Positions 47,262 to 58,882 of a stretch of DNA of 64,000 nucleotides are shown here, one piece after another. This DNA is from Platerodrilus igneus. Its lineage: Eukaryota; Arthropoda; Insecta; Coleoptera; Lycidae. Within the stretch, counting starts at the first letter, position 1. Each line of letters begins with the position of its first letter. Below the pieces are notes generated by a model. The model ran no database searches and was not told where the DNA came from. It saw nothing but the letters and a program-made list of their open reading frames with translations. Location: the NCBI GenBank assembly GCA_036346225.1, contig JARFIW010001458.1:2728001-2792000 (forward strand), given 5' to 3'. The translations under genes were made by a program, and so were the position numbers.

Positions 47262-48470
47262 TGCTGTGAATCCTATATTTCAATCAAGCCTCACCAATTG
47301 GGCATCAAAAATTGCTGTGTATGCTTATAAGAATCGCCTCAGCTCCTGAATTGGGCGTCTAAATTATGCCGTGGAACTCGGGTAAAATGCTTACCAACCA
47401 TAAATTATTTTCGAAAATTCTATAAAATTTTCATATTCGACAATAAACACATTTTCAAAAAATTAACTAATCCAAAAAAAAATTATCCTTACCCGTTTTC
47501 CTCTTTTCCTCAGTTGAACGGCATTCTTCAACTGCTTCCGGCTAGCTCATTCGGATCTCCTCTTGGGTATTTAGATTCCCTCGCATATTCTCAATCATAC
47601 ACACATACTAGCAATAAAACCTCAAATACAACCAACATACAAGCTTTTATTTATAACTATTTACAAATGAAATGCAATATAGTCCATATTCCATTGATCA
47701 CGTAACACTTCAGAAAACCTTATTTTATAATGTCCAGTATTTTATTTTTAAATCATTAAACACATAAATTGTACCCGTTAGTAAAGGTCCTTGAATAATA
47801 GCTTCTCGAAAATTAGTTCTTTATAATTTATTTATTCATTTTACTCTAACTAAACTCTGGGGTAGGGTGAGCTCAGAATAACCCAGCTACTTATGCATTT
47901 GCATACTTTTAAAACAAATAACAAAGCAAAGCCATGTACTCTTCACAAAAATTTCTTTTCGTTCAGAGGGAACGTTTAAAAGCTTTATAGACACCTTCAA
48001 CTTTTTAGTTAAATACCATAATAAAGATTTTACACGTATTAAGTTCAATGAGTAAAAATACACACTACCTTGAAATTTCACTCTTTTACGTTCTCCCAAT
48101 ATTCACAGTTTATAAAGTCACAATGCAAATCGTTACCTGGAATTTTATAGTAGATCTCTGCTCTGAGGATGATGCCATCTATTTCTTCCGTCCGTTCTGC
48201 AGGTCGTTTCTAGCTGTTACTAGAAAACTCCATCCAAATTGAACTGCAAACGCGGCCTCCCCGGTGTAACCAATTCCAAATTCCATTTAAAATTATTTCT
48301 TCATTAATTAGATGCTTCAAACCACGTTACTTAAAGTCCCGCCACGAGTTGATTATAATTATAGATGATATCTCTATTAAAATGTAATTTCGGCACACTT
48401 AACCGCGTATGTAATTAAGAGACTATCACCTTGTAATATAATTTAACTTATTTAGTAATAATCATTACAC
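47262..48470 (-). repeat. Gypsy-type LTR, copy 5 (5' LTR, truncated)
   Basis: It starts TGCTGTGAATCC. It aligns closely with copy 4 up to TTTAGTAATA (48460), then both diverge. Donor-like CCAG|GTAACG at 48137/48136. With the PBS at 47.25 kb, two further PBS/LTR-end-like motifs near 47300-47395 make three in tandem. The U3/TATA half present in copy 4 is missing, so this element has no promoter of its own. Confidence 0.82.
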
Positions 48471-49826
48471 TAGGAATCCCAGTTAAACCAGCAGGTTTAA
48501 AAATGCGTAAGATAGAAAACGCATATAATTTAATACATAAATTAAAGTAAGATTACGTGACCAGAAATGGTAAAATCCAACACCTTGATAGATTAGGAAT
48601 AATTACGGCATAGTGATAAAAGCAAAGTTTATCAAATTTACTGTACAAGCAAGACGTACGTGACCAAGGAAAGTGAAAATCCAAGGAAACCAATGCCAAT
48701 AACTTGAAGTTCAACGTCCAGGAAACAGTGCATCAATTTCGTTTATACATCAAAATTTCGTAGAAATTCCCAAAATTTTGCATGTAAAAATCACGTACAA
48801 AGTTTTAATCGTTGAACTATGCGCTTGTCAACAGACAAGCGTTCCTTTTAAATACGACAGGATTTGTAAACAAATTAGTTTAACTTGAATGGAGGCATGG
48901 TTCACATTACCTAAAAGAAGATATTCACGTAAAAAAAATACAAGTGATTTTATAGTTAATAAATTATATAATGGTGATAGTGCATAATTAAATAAGGTTT
49001 GTCGTTTAATCTTCAAAAACGTAAGTAACAAAAAGTTATTTTTAAATAAATTCTAAGTTTTACATTAACAAAAGGACTCTGAATAATTACTGGATCCGAC
49101 CAGGAAATCGAACAAGGACTCTAAAATAATCTATGAATTAACCTGGAGAAGCTATACAAGGAAAAATGCAAACGATATCTAAACTAGATCTGGATTTAGC
49201 GTTGGACTATTTAAATCACTAAGCTAAAACTGATACAGCGAGCAGTTCGAGCAGGAACTGGTTTGAATTGAAGGAATGAGCCAAGCCACAAAAGGACAAC
49301 AGGTTAACCAATCTAAGGATTTTGTTGTATTCTTATTTATGAATACTTTAAACATTGCTTTATGAAAACTTTATGTGAGGGTCGACATAGATCGTTTTAG
49401 TACACGTTATAAATTACATAAAAATTGAAAGAAGTTTAATGGACGTTCACAGGGCTTCACGTAATAATAATAAGGGTGATTTTTGCTGGATTTTTGTTTA
49501 TTAAAAGACAATTAGAATTATTGAAAGAATTTAATTCAATTATTTAAAAGAGGTTCTATTCAAAGACTTTATAAGCATTTTGTAAAAATTGAGAATATTA
49601 TAGTCGTTGTAGTTAATAGTGTTTTACTTAAAAGGAATAGAAAGTAGAGGTAAAAGGAAAGAGTTAAAAATTCTTTGTTGTCGTATTGTCGTGCGTGGTT
49701 AATACTAAGCTGGCCGAGGTATTAAAAATTAAAATTAAAATTGAAATTCAAATTTGACAAAAAGAAAAATTTTAAATTTTATTTTACAAAAAAAAGGCAC
49801 CGACGTATTGCAACGATATCACACCA
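48471..49826. other. No gene recognised
   Basis: AT-rich flank between the truncated 5' LTR and LTR copy 6. No supportable frame or motif. Confidence 0.45.
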
Positions 49827-49834
49827 ATATATAT

Positions 49835-52230
49835 TGCTGTGTAGCTTTGAAATCGAGCCCCTCGCTTGGGCGCCTTGAATGTTGTGATCTCTCTTCCTAA
49901 ATCGTGGCTCCACGAAACGGGCGTCACAAATGTTGTGTTGCTTAAGCTTTGAAGCCTCACACTTGGGAAGCCTTAAAATTCGCTGCCCCACAACATAGGA
50001 TGCTAAAATGGTACGTATCTTACCTTCGGAAACTTCCCAAAATTTTTAATATAATTACAAAATTTTCCACCTACTTAAAATTGAAGCCCTACCACCTAGT
50101 CTTACAATTTATACCATCTAACAACAATTTCCTCTAAAGATGCTTTTCACTCGGACGCCAAAACCTCCAGCTTCCTCAGAGATATTCGCCACGGCTGCTC
50201 ACTCGTTCCCTGAAAATTCTAACCTACTAAAAATAACGCTGACTGCCAAAAGTACATCAATACTTATTAACATTTCCAACTTGTTACGTATCAATTCAAT
50301 TTACATCCCTCGTGTATTTCAAGCTCTAAAACATTTTATTACTTGTGATAAATAATAGCGCAGTTTAAAGAAAATAATATTTAAACCATACTTTAACAAA
50401 GTAACTGGGCTTATTTAGAACTCTTACTTTATACACCAGGTCAAATACGAGCTCATAGTAAACCTCCTTTTATCTGCGTGCTAACAACGGCACTGCAATT
50501 TCCTAAAACCCCTTTACCTTTCATAACAATTAAAGTTTCCACTTTCAAGTGCTATCATCAAATTATTATATAAAATTTTCATTTAGTCCTTTTCAAATTG
50601 ACTCATCAATTGAATGTCTTTATAACATAATAAATACACAAAATCACTAAACTGTCACCCAGAAAATCACCAACAAAAACAAACAAAAGTTTTATAAGCA
50701 GAGTTACCTGTATTTTTGTCTCAAGTGCTCTCTACATGGACGCTATCTCCAACATAATTCTCCCTCTCGACTGCACGTTCAAATACTGTCTCCAGGTTAT
50801 TTACATGAACACCATCTTCAACATGATCCTCCTTCTTGACGGCACGTTCAGATACTGTCTCCAGGTGGCCTCTCACCATCAGAAACACACCGTTTCTAAT
50901 TAAATTTTTCCACACAAGTGTATGGTACTACCATGCTCTCGTACACTTGCTGGTCCATTCATACATTTGCTTGACACTCAGAGTACATACGCCGCCTTCA
51001 AACACCCAGTACTAAAATTGTACTTACTTGTTATATAATTTTGATTATTTAGAGCATAGCCAAAGATATTAACGCACCCACTTGTTCTAATTTAACCGAA
51101 ACTTCACTCAATCACTTTGCTAAGTAGTTAGGTAGGCGATCGTAGGTAAAGACAAAAGAGAAGAGCGATTCACCACCTCCTAGGGGTTTATATCAGCTCT
51201 AAAAACCACCCCTTTATATTAATTTTCAACACCCCTGTCGCTCTTTTTTTAGTATAACAGCACAAACAAGTCAACGGTTGAACACTTCTACAAACTATCC
51301 AGTTATCCTTAAAAAATTCTACGTACACTTTCCTACCCGTCGTCAAAATCCAAGAAACCCTCGCTCCAAACAAGCTCGATACTCCGAAATCCTCATTAAA
51401 AATTTAACCCAGCGCTGTCTTACGCGAAGCCCCGATAACTGTAGCTCTACTTTTAGCCTCTCCAATACGCCTTCTGTATACCCGTATATCTCACCTTTCA
51501 TTCCCGCTTATTCACAAGCGCTGTTTTACCTAACCCTGGCTATCACCGTTTATTCTACTTGTGTTTATTTAATGTAACAGTCGTGCTCTGTTAGTAAAAT
51601 ATCCCCAGACTTCTATTCTCTTACTGCTCGATCTATTCCGAAAACATAGCGTGTCTTCTTTCCTCTCACTAGCTCCTAACTTCTCTGTCTATCAAGCCTT
51701 TCAAGTCAAACATTTCACTAAACATCTGTTATGCTCCCTCCTTTATTAAAGCAATGCAAGCTATAGTTTTCTCTGTAAATCGATATTCTTTTTGTACGTG
51801 CTATCTGCACCTGTGTTTTGTCGCTCATTATATTTTTCCAGCTATTATTTGTTGACGAGATTTTATGTTCGTTATCTGTTTACGACCATAACATTCTTAG
51901 AATTTATAACACGTGCAACTTGAATAACAACCGCCGCTTTGAATATGTTATGAACTTGAAAGCTTTTATTATTTACACCACATGCATTTACGCAATTATG
52001 AGCCTCAAATTATGTTTCATAACTTATTAATAATTAATATTTACAACCGAATTTTATGCTATATTCAACTAACTCTAATATATACTGATAATTTCTCAAA
52101 TACGAATCGATTTTGTTCAAACATCGCTCAAACTTCTCGTGACTAATTTATACACTTTCTAATTTGAAATAAATATAAATTTGTGCTTGCTAATGCCCTT
52201 TTATGACCTCAGTATTTTATAGGTCAAAAC
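49835..52230 (-). repeat. Long gypsy-type LTR, copy 6 (solo)
   Basis: About 2.4 kb. It begins TGCTGTGTAGC after a short ATATATAT. It aligns with copy 2 over its length up to GCTTGCTAATGCC. Four decaying PBS/LTR-end motifs lie at about 49850-50010 (CTTGGGCGCCTTGAATGTTG, ACGGGCGTCACAAATGTTG, CTTGGGAAGCCTTAAAATTC and CATAGGATGCTAAAATGG). Minus strand: donor-like ACAG|GTAACTC at 50708/50707, TATA box 51187-51193 and the open frame 50915-50721. Confidence 0.8.
50721..50915 (-). other. Short open frame with a 23-residue tandem repeat inside LTR copy 6
   Basis: The 64 codons hold two units, LETVSERAVKKEDHVEDGVH and LETVFERAVERENYVGDSVH. LTR copy 2 has a single unit, LEIVFERAVERDDHVGDDVQ. The frame ends just before the donor-like site at 50707. 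Whether it is translated is unknown; it may be a by-product of the 70-bp DNA duplication. Confidence 0.35.
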
Positions 52231-54393
52231 TATCCCATTGTACTATTTCTAAATATTGTTTAACGCCTATGAACTATGCAGTTTTACAAAACCTCAACAA
52301 ATGCAGACCAAACCTATGTGATAAAGTAATCAATAATTTCTTTAAATTGAAGTGTTGGTCGTGACACTTTATTTGAAGGATACTTTTATTATTTAGTTTA
52401 ACGTTATATGGATTAGTGAAACTCTTAAAAAAAAATTATTTTCGTCATAATTAGTTTTTTTCTTCCCGTAACACTCGTATCAGTTGGTAGTTGAAGTAAC
52501 ACTGCAGGGAACAGGGCTGTTTCATTTAACCAATTAATATGTTCGCTTTATCTTTATCTCATACTTTTGGTAGGGCTTAAGGGTTAATTCCTTCCTTCTG
52601 ACTAGTTTGAGTAGTCAGTCAATAATTCACTGTTAAAAAACGTATATTTAATTGTCAGGAGGTTTTTGTAAAATACATTTGTATTGTTAAAATGGTTGAA
52701 TATAAATATGATGTGTTGATAATCCATTTGAAATTCTAGGGACTTATAACAAATTAGAATTTTAAAGTATTTCTTACAGGTGTTAATCTCGGTATCTGAA
52801 CATCCGTAAATTATGAATATGTTTACTCTGCTTAATTTTTTTATCCAAGAGTCTATTCCCTTAGAATATTCTAGCCATAAAATTATTAATTTAATTTCCT
52901 GGGGTATTGTACTCAGTATGGACAGCACAGTACAGAAAGCTGTTTATTACGATATAACTTATATTTAGTTAACAAAACGCTTTGTTTAGCCACGGCCATC
53001 TGAGCGCAAAAACGGGAGATAAAGAAAGTCCATTACAAATGGTTATACTTGTCACAAACCCTTTGTCATAAATAGAACCACGAATGAGAAGTGAATGTTG
53101 TTTGAAACACGCTGCTAAGGAATGCTATAAAGTATAAATTAATGCGGAAGTTGTGACGACTTGCTCTTATAAATTTTTATAGAGAAGTCGAATAACTCTT
53201 AAAGCGTTCTCGCTGCTAAAATGTGATTACATATTTGAAATCAGCGTAAAATTTTTGTTCAGAGTCATATCTAACAAGTTTTAAAAAATCATAGGTGCAC
53301 TCCAACGGACAAACGAATAAACGAATGTACAAGCCAACGAACAACGAGTTCAGTAGCCAGCTTTTTAAGTTGCTTTAATATACGTAAAGGCTTCTGTAAT
53401 AGCTTAGATGTTTAAATTAATCAGCTTATGTAAGATGCTATTTTATTAGATTTTGTCTGAAGAATGAATCGGTGACCCAAATGTATTGTCTGCTAATATT
53501 GTAAGCTGTATTGTCTGATCTTACATCTCAATTTTACTTTTAAGAAAATGAATCACAAAGCTGAAGCTTGAATTGAATGCATAGAATGCCTAGAATCAAA
53601 TTAATGCCCCACAATATTTTATAGAAATTGTTTGCAACTTTAAAATATTTTCTATCTACGCTTATTTTAAATGAATCAAGTTTATGGCTCAAGTTACCAA
53701 CAGTTTCCGCACAAATGCCAGTACACTTGCATACACAGCGCAGATTTCAAATTTTTCACCAATTTTTCAAACAAAGGGTCGTAAATTGAAAGCAGTCAAT
53801 GAATCAGAGTTGACCACAACACTTGTTAAGCTTAGATTGCTGAAGCCTGCTTACGTGATCTCATGTAATATTTTTTCTTTCTAGACTTTTAGCAGCAGCA
53901 ACCCAGAAACCTATGTGAATTTATTCCATACCCTATAGTCGCAAAACAATATCTAGCTTTTATGCATAGCTTTATAGAACTCTTACACCATATCAAATAC
54001 TCTTTTTTCCTTGACGATACTCGATTTAAAGTTATTCGAAACTGCAATACGCATGAATACATATTTTTAGAACCGTATTTTGTTGTGGGTTAAAAATCCT
54101 GCTAAATCCTTTAATTTGCATGGCTCAAAATGTTTTCCAAACATTAAAACGCTGATCGCCTATACACCTACGACTAGTGTACTGTACATTGATACATATT
54201 CTTTACCTTACTTGTAATGAACTTTCATTTATCATTAACTAGAGTTAGTTGCAAAAACAGTACTGCACAGCGATTATGTAAGACGATCTAAGAAATCTTT
54301 CAAATAATACGAATTAACATTTTTTAAAATAATTTCTTAAAAACAAGAATTACCGACATTCATAGTAACAACAGATACCACACAGGGTTAGTA
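52231..54393. other. No gene recognised
   Basis: AT-rich. Open stretches at 52928-52602 (minus) and 53684-53884 (plus) lack recognisable motifs. Confidence 0.4.
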
Positions 54394-55192
54394 GAAAGTC
54401 CCAGAACGGTCGAATAACTTGGCCAGTTGAAAACTAATATTTTTCAAATATAAGAAAGTAATACAAAAAATTAAAAGCTACCTACTTTACAAAATCAAAA
54501 TGCTTTTGAAAACAGGAATATTTTATTGTCAATAGAAATATGAAATACCTAACCATTTTTTTTTCATAACAAAGCAATACATAAAATCCGACGGCACAAA
54601 ATCAGGTTATGGACACTACAATAAGTGTTTAAACTGTGCCTGTTTACTACTTTGCAGTGATGAATTAGCTGAATAAAATGTTTTAGGAAATTGTGCATCA
54701 TTTGTGGAGTAATACGATTTATTCTTTCGGTGAATCTTTCTTCATACAATAACAAATTATTTGGCGAATTTCCTTCACTCAATATTTCAACTGCCTTTAC
54801 AATAAAAAATCCAATAATGATAAGTCTGGAAAACGGCTTGGCCAATCAGTTTGTCGTCTGCGTCCAATCCTGCGTGCCCGAAAAATTTTGTTCAAATATT
54901 CAAATATTCGAATGTGGTTGAGTTCTGTCGTGTTGGAACCAAATATCTTCCACTAGATTATTTTTAATATCTTATGCAGAAAGTAAATTGTTAATATTTT
55001 TAGAAGTAGTTTTTATTCTATGTTCGATAAAGCAGAATGACGTAAAAATAAAAGCCTGAATTTATTCTTAAACAAAAAGTTAGAAAAATAAAGATACGAT
55101 AATTAAATTTATCGATTTGAAACACAAATCAGTACCAAAAATGAAAATATTAGTTTTCAGATAACTAAGTTATTCGACCGTACAGAGACATT
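54394..55192 (-). mobile_element. Short mariner/IS630-like transposon with about 50-bp inverted repeats
   Basis: The inverted repeats at 54394-54449 and 55143-55192 share ACGGTCGAATAACTT and TGAAAACTAATATTTT in opposite orientation. Between them the minus strand holds remains of an IS630/mariner-type DDE transposase C-terminus: IWFQHDRTQPHS near 54955, WPSRFPDLSLLDFLL (equivalent of the PDLTPLDF motif that precedes the last acidic residue) near 54845-54800, and FTERINRITPQMMHNFLKHF near 54740-54680. The first acidic residues are missing. An internally deleted, non-autonomous copy. Confidence 0.78.
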
Positions 55193-57603
55193 TCAGTAAT
55201 CCTGTATAAGTAAATATAAAACTTGCACGTTTATCGGTTGACTTATGGCAATTCTCACCGGATTTACTTATAATAATTTTAGATAATAACAAAACAGTTG
55301 ACAGTGATTTGTAGTTAACATGGGTAAAAACGTATTAAAGTTATAGAACAATATCCAAAAGCGTTTACTAGAATTATGGATCAATCCCAGAGAAAAAGTA
55401 AAAGAAATATACTGCTGTGGGATAATACATGTTCTGCACGCATTGTCTATGTTTATCATCATTTACCAAATGCTATACATAAAGCTAACCTATTTGATGT
55501 CTCAGAATTTAAGCCAGTAGAAACGTGGCTGCCATCTTAAGCACTCTCACTTTGTCAAACATGATAGCACAAAGAACGAATAAAATAAGTCGTATAAGCG
55601 TTAGCGGATGTACTTATTTTCGAATACGTATAATTCTTTTTCGTTTAAATAAAAATTTTACCTAAACAAAAATTTAGCAAAGATTTCCCTGGGCAGGTAT
55701 TATTAAAAAAATAATAAAAAAATCATTCTATTATATGTATCAATAGTGCGATCACTTTAAATTTTTCTGTTTTTTATATTAAGCAAGATGATATTATAAA
55801 TCCCAATTTTTGGAAACAAGTTCAATAACAAACATACAAAACCATTAAGTACAAACTCTTCATTTTATGTTTTTATTGGCCAGTCACAATACTAATGTTT
55901 TATGCTCCAACACTAAATTATACCAATAAAATTTACATTTACTTTTCCATACGCACATATTTCTTAATACTTTAAAGTGCTTTCCTGACACGATAATATT
56001 TCGCTTAATTTTAAGCAACACTAATTCTGTCGCTAACCCATCGACAACCAAATAATTACTTGCACGTTTAATTAATTGTTTACTACATGAACACAAACAC
56101 TTTTGCATTTAGAATTCGCATGTACATTATTAAATAGTATAAATTTCAAAGCTCATATTGTTACTCACCGTTTAATTCCAATCTTTAGAACACTCACGTT
56201 GTCTAAGAGACTTCTGGTATTTTAATTCCCGTCATTCTAAGTACCCCGCCTTCTTTCCCAACTAACACAGCTCCCTTAACTGAACACAGTCTACTTATTT
56301 TTAGCTATACTCGCAGGTAGCCCCTTTCACGGAACACCCGAGTTGGCAAAATTTTCACACGGTTAGATATTTGCCAAATTTGAACTCGCGCAGCATTTAG
56401 TAATCCCCTTAGGAGAATTTCACGATACATCTTGAAGTTGATTTTGTTTAACTTTTTACGCTCCCCCTTTCTACTATTTGCTAGTATTACTACATTTTGC
56501 GTTATACGTTAGCTTCTCTAAATTCTACTTTCCGAACTTATACTTTTAACTCCTCACCGCCCCTCTCCCCTTACTGCTTGTTTATAGTTACATTCTGTCG
56601 TTTTCTAAATAGCTGCTTGCGGATAACTAATTCATTCTTGTTCCGTTGGGTCTAACTAATCTCGGTCTCTCCTACTATAAATGTTCGTTTAAATGCGGTC
56701 AGCATCTAGTACTAGATTGTTACAATTTTAGTCTATTTTTAATTATAATGCAATATTATCTCGTTAATTACCTAACAGTCACATATTTTTGCAATTTTAT
56801 CTTGAACGTCTAGCCATGTTTCATATATGATTCTGCATTTTAACCGTATTAACTTATTTCATTAACGCATGCCTGTTGGTTTTTGTTTATTTTATGACGC
56901 CTTGCATTCAATACATATTATTATATTGCATGATTTAAGAAATGTTTTACCTCAATGCTTTTTGTTGTCGCAACGTTTATCCTATTTAATGACTAATGCA
57001 TTAAGTTAATATTGTATTAAATTGTAATAATTTATTTTAAGAAAATCCTTTTCTTGTTGCTTTAACTATACCAACTGCACTAATTGAAATTTTATTTTCT
57101 TAAAACCAAAGAATTAAAATAACATTCTTAGTGAACACTATTGTGCATTAACTTAGAATTGTACAGGGTGTATTAATATTAGTTTGTCCGTTTGAGATCA
57201 GTTTTGTTCCCTTTACATCCGGTTTCTGGTTAACGTAGTCTCAAGGCGTTGCAAAAGTATACTATATTTTGCAAATTTAAACAGGGATCCTCGTATAAGC
57301 TCGTTGATTCATTTTGTATGTGCAATTTCCCGTCTCTATAAAATCACTGCCCCGATATGTAATTCCAACAATTTGAAATTTATTAATATTTATTCATTTT
57401 ATTTTTATAAGCCGTATTTTAGAAGCGGCCATATTTTAATATATTTGGAGACAAATCACTATCTGCATTACACGGAAGCTTTATAGGTTTATTCCAGAAA
57501 TAAATGTAAAAACTTGTAATACTCTAACATGTTATGTGCCTAGTACTACTTATAACAGGTAATTAATTATATAATTAATCAGTATTAGGACGTTTAACAT
57601 GCT
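55193..57603. other. No gene recognised
   Basis: AT-rich. The stretch at 56160-56700 is C-rich on the plus strand in the manner of the LTR U5 regions, but I find no termini, TATA/donor pair or second copy. Confidence 0.4.
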
Positions 57604-57760
57604 TTTGTAGCGCAGTGGATTAGAGGATTGGTTCTTTATAAATACCTATTAAAATTGCTCCTCAGTGATTTGATTTCTTCGTAAGGGTTTGCAATGCTGC
57701 GATATCAATCATTCATAGCGTGCCGCAGAGGCACCAGTGGCGTCGACTACGGCGGCATGT
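57604..57760 (+). repeat. Possible tRNA-derived SINE relic
   Basis: GTAGCGCAGTGGATTAGAGG near 57608-57627 resembles a tRNA D-arm with the Pol III A box, possibly tRNA-Arg-like. GGGTTTGCAATGCTGC near 57685-57700 resembles a decayed T-arm/B box. A CpG-rich body follows (GGCGTCGACTACGGCGGCAT) and then A-rich sequence. No second copy in the window. Confidence 0.33.
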
Positions 57761-58003
57761 TTAAAAAAATTTTCAAAGCAAAATTGCTCACACTTAAGAA
57801 TAACCCGACATTAAAAGTTATCTAGACAGGGATGTCGACATACAGCGTCTCATACTCCGCTCTTTGATTTTTTAAATGTGTAATGAAATTTAAAGGTATA
57901 ACAGGCGTTTTGCAGGTGGCAACAGTGTCACTAAACGTTTTGATAGTGATCCGTGACTTCACTACTAAAAAAGTTTAGAGAAAGAGCACAATTTGTCTAC
58001 AGA
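57761..58003. other. Unique flank before the duplicated segment
   Basis: No coding signal. Homology with the 63-kb copy begins sharply at 58004. Confidence 0.5.
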
Positions 58004-58882
58004 AAGCCTTAAATCAATTTATCTTCTGTAAATTATTGATGTGACTGAAAACCGTAATTTGTTTAGAAGATCTCTCGTGGGTACATGGCGCTACTGATCA
58101 CTAGCGTTTATTCGAATCTTTATAGTCTTGATTAATTGAAATAAAATTAACTGAACAGAACACTAAACAAATTTTAAAAATGTCAAATTCTACAAAGACT
58201 ATTATCTTCTACCTTACACTTTTCTTTTTAACTTACCCCAACCTAGGTTCTGCAACCATGTCAAGGAGCTATATAAATATTTAAGGGATCCGGTTTCCAG
58301 TCTATAAATAAATATAGTTACCAAATGTTGTAACTTATGTGAATACTTGGTTAGCGATTAAGACATACTTTAACCAAATTGTATAGTTGAATCATGTGTC
58401 AACGGCAACCTAAAATATTTTATTTGTTACAACAAATATGCAAGCAAATTTCAAAATATGGATCCTGTTAATAAACAGTTAAATTTCCATAACAAAATCG
58501 CAATTATAATTGTAACTTCTGTTGGGAATATTTTTGTAGTCAGCTACAAAATTCGTACTCTGCTTGGTTAGAGTTGAATAGCTTCACATCGTTTATGTAC
58601 TTAAATCCTTTAAAATACACTGAAATCATGTTTCCAAGACATTTATTGAATTTTTGTTAACACGAAAATTCACCGATATGATGAGTTGTAGATACAGCAA
58701 AACTGGTAATTAGCTGTTCTCCCTTTACAAGTTGATAAGAAAGAACACTTAATATTTTAGTATATGGACTACCTTTCGGTTTAAATTCTCAACGTTGTTG
58801 GAAGTACACTTCAATTTCTATATGTCTAAAGTCTTTATTATTTCAAGTATTGAAACCAAAGATTACTAGCAATATTTTTACA
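58004..58882 (+). repeat. Long direct duplication, copy A
   Basis: It matches 63122-64000 over 879 bp with no gaps (constant offset 5,118) and four substitutions. The left boundary is abrupt; the right boundary lies beyond what the window lets me compare. No LTR-type TG/CA ends, inverted ends or coding frame. Confidence 0.95.

Larger units (their letters stand above)
41777..48470 (-). mobile_element. Gypsy-type LTR retrotransposon keeping only gag and protease
   Basis: Minus-strand order: partial 5' LTR (47262-48470), primer-binding site (about 47243-47260), leader, gag (47113-45734), protease (about 45748-44865), residual linker, low-complexity tract, 3' LTR (41777 to about 43840). The roughly 1.2 kb homologous between the LTRs, 41777-42978 and 47262-48469, is very similar. 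No reverse transcriptase, RNase H or integrase is present in the 1 kb left between protease and 3' LTR, so pol was deleted. The 5' LTR lacks the TATA-bearing U3 part. The long LTRs and PBS type suggest the Osvaldo/Ulysses/Woot lineage (inference). Confidence 0.82.

Noticed and set aside
49949..50137. Short plus-strand open frame within LTR copy 6 as a gene
   Set aside because: It lies inside the PBS-like repeat and U5 of the LTR, is not open in copy 2 and carries no known motif.
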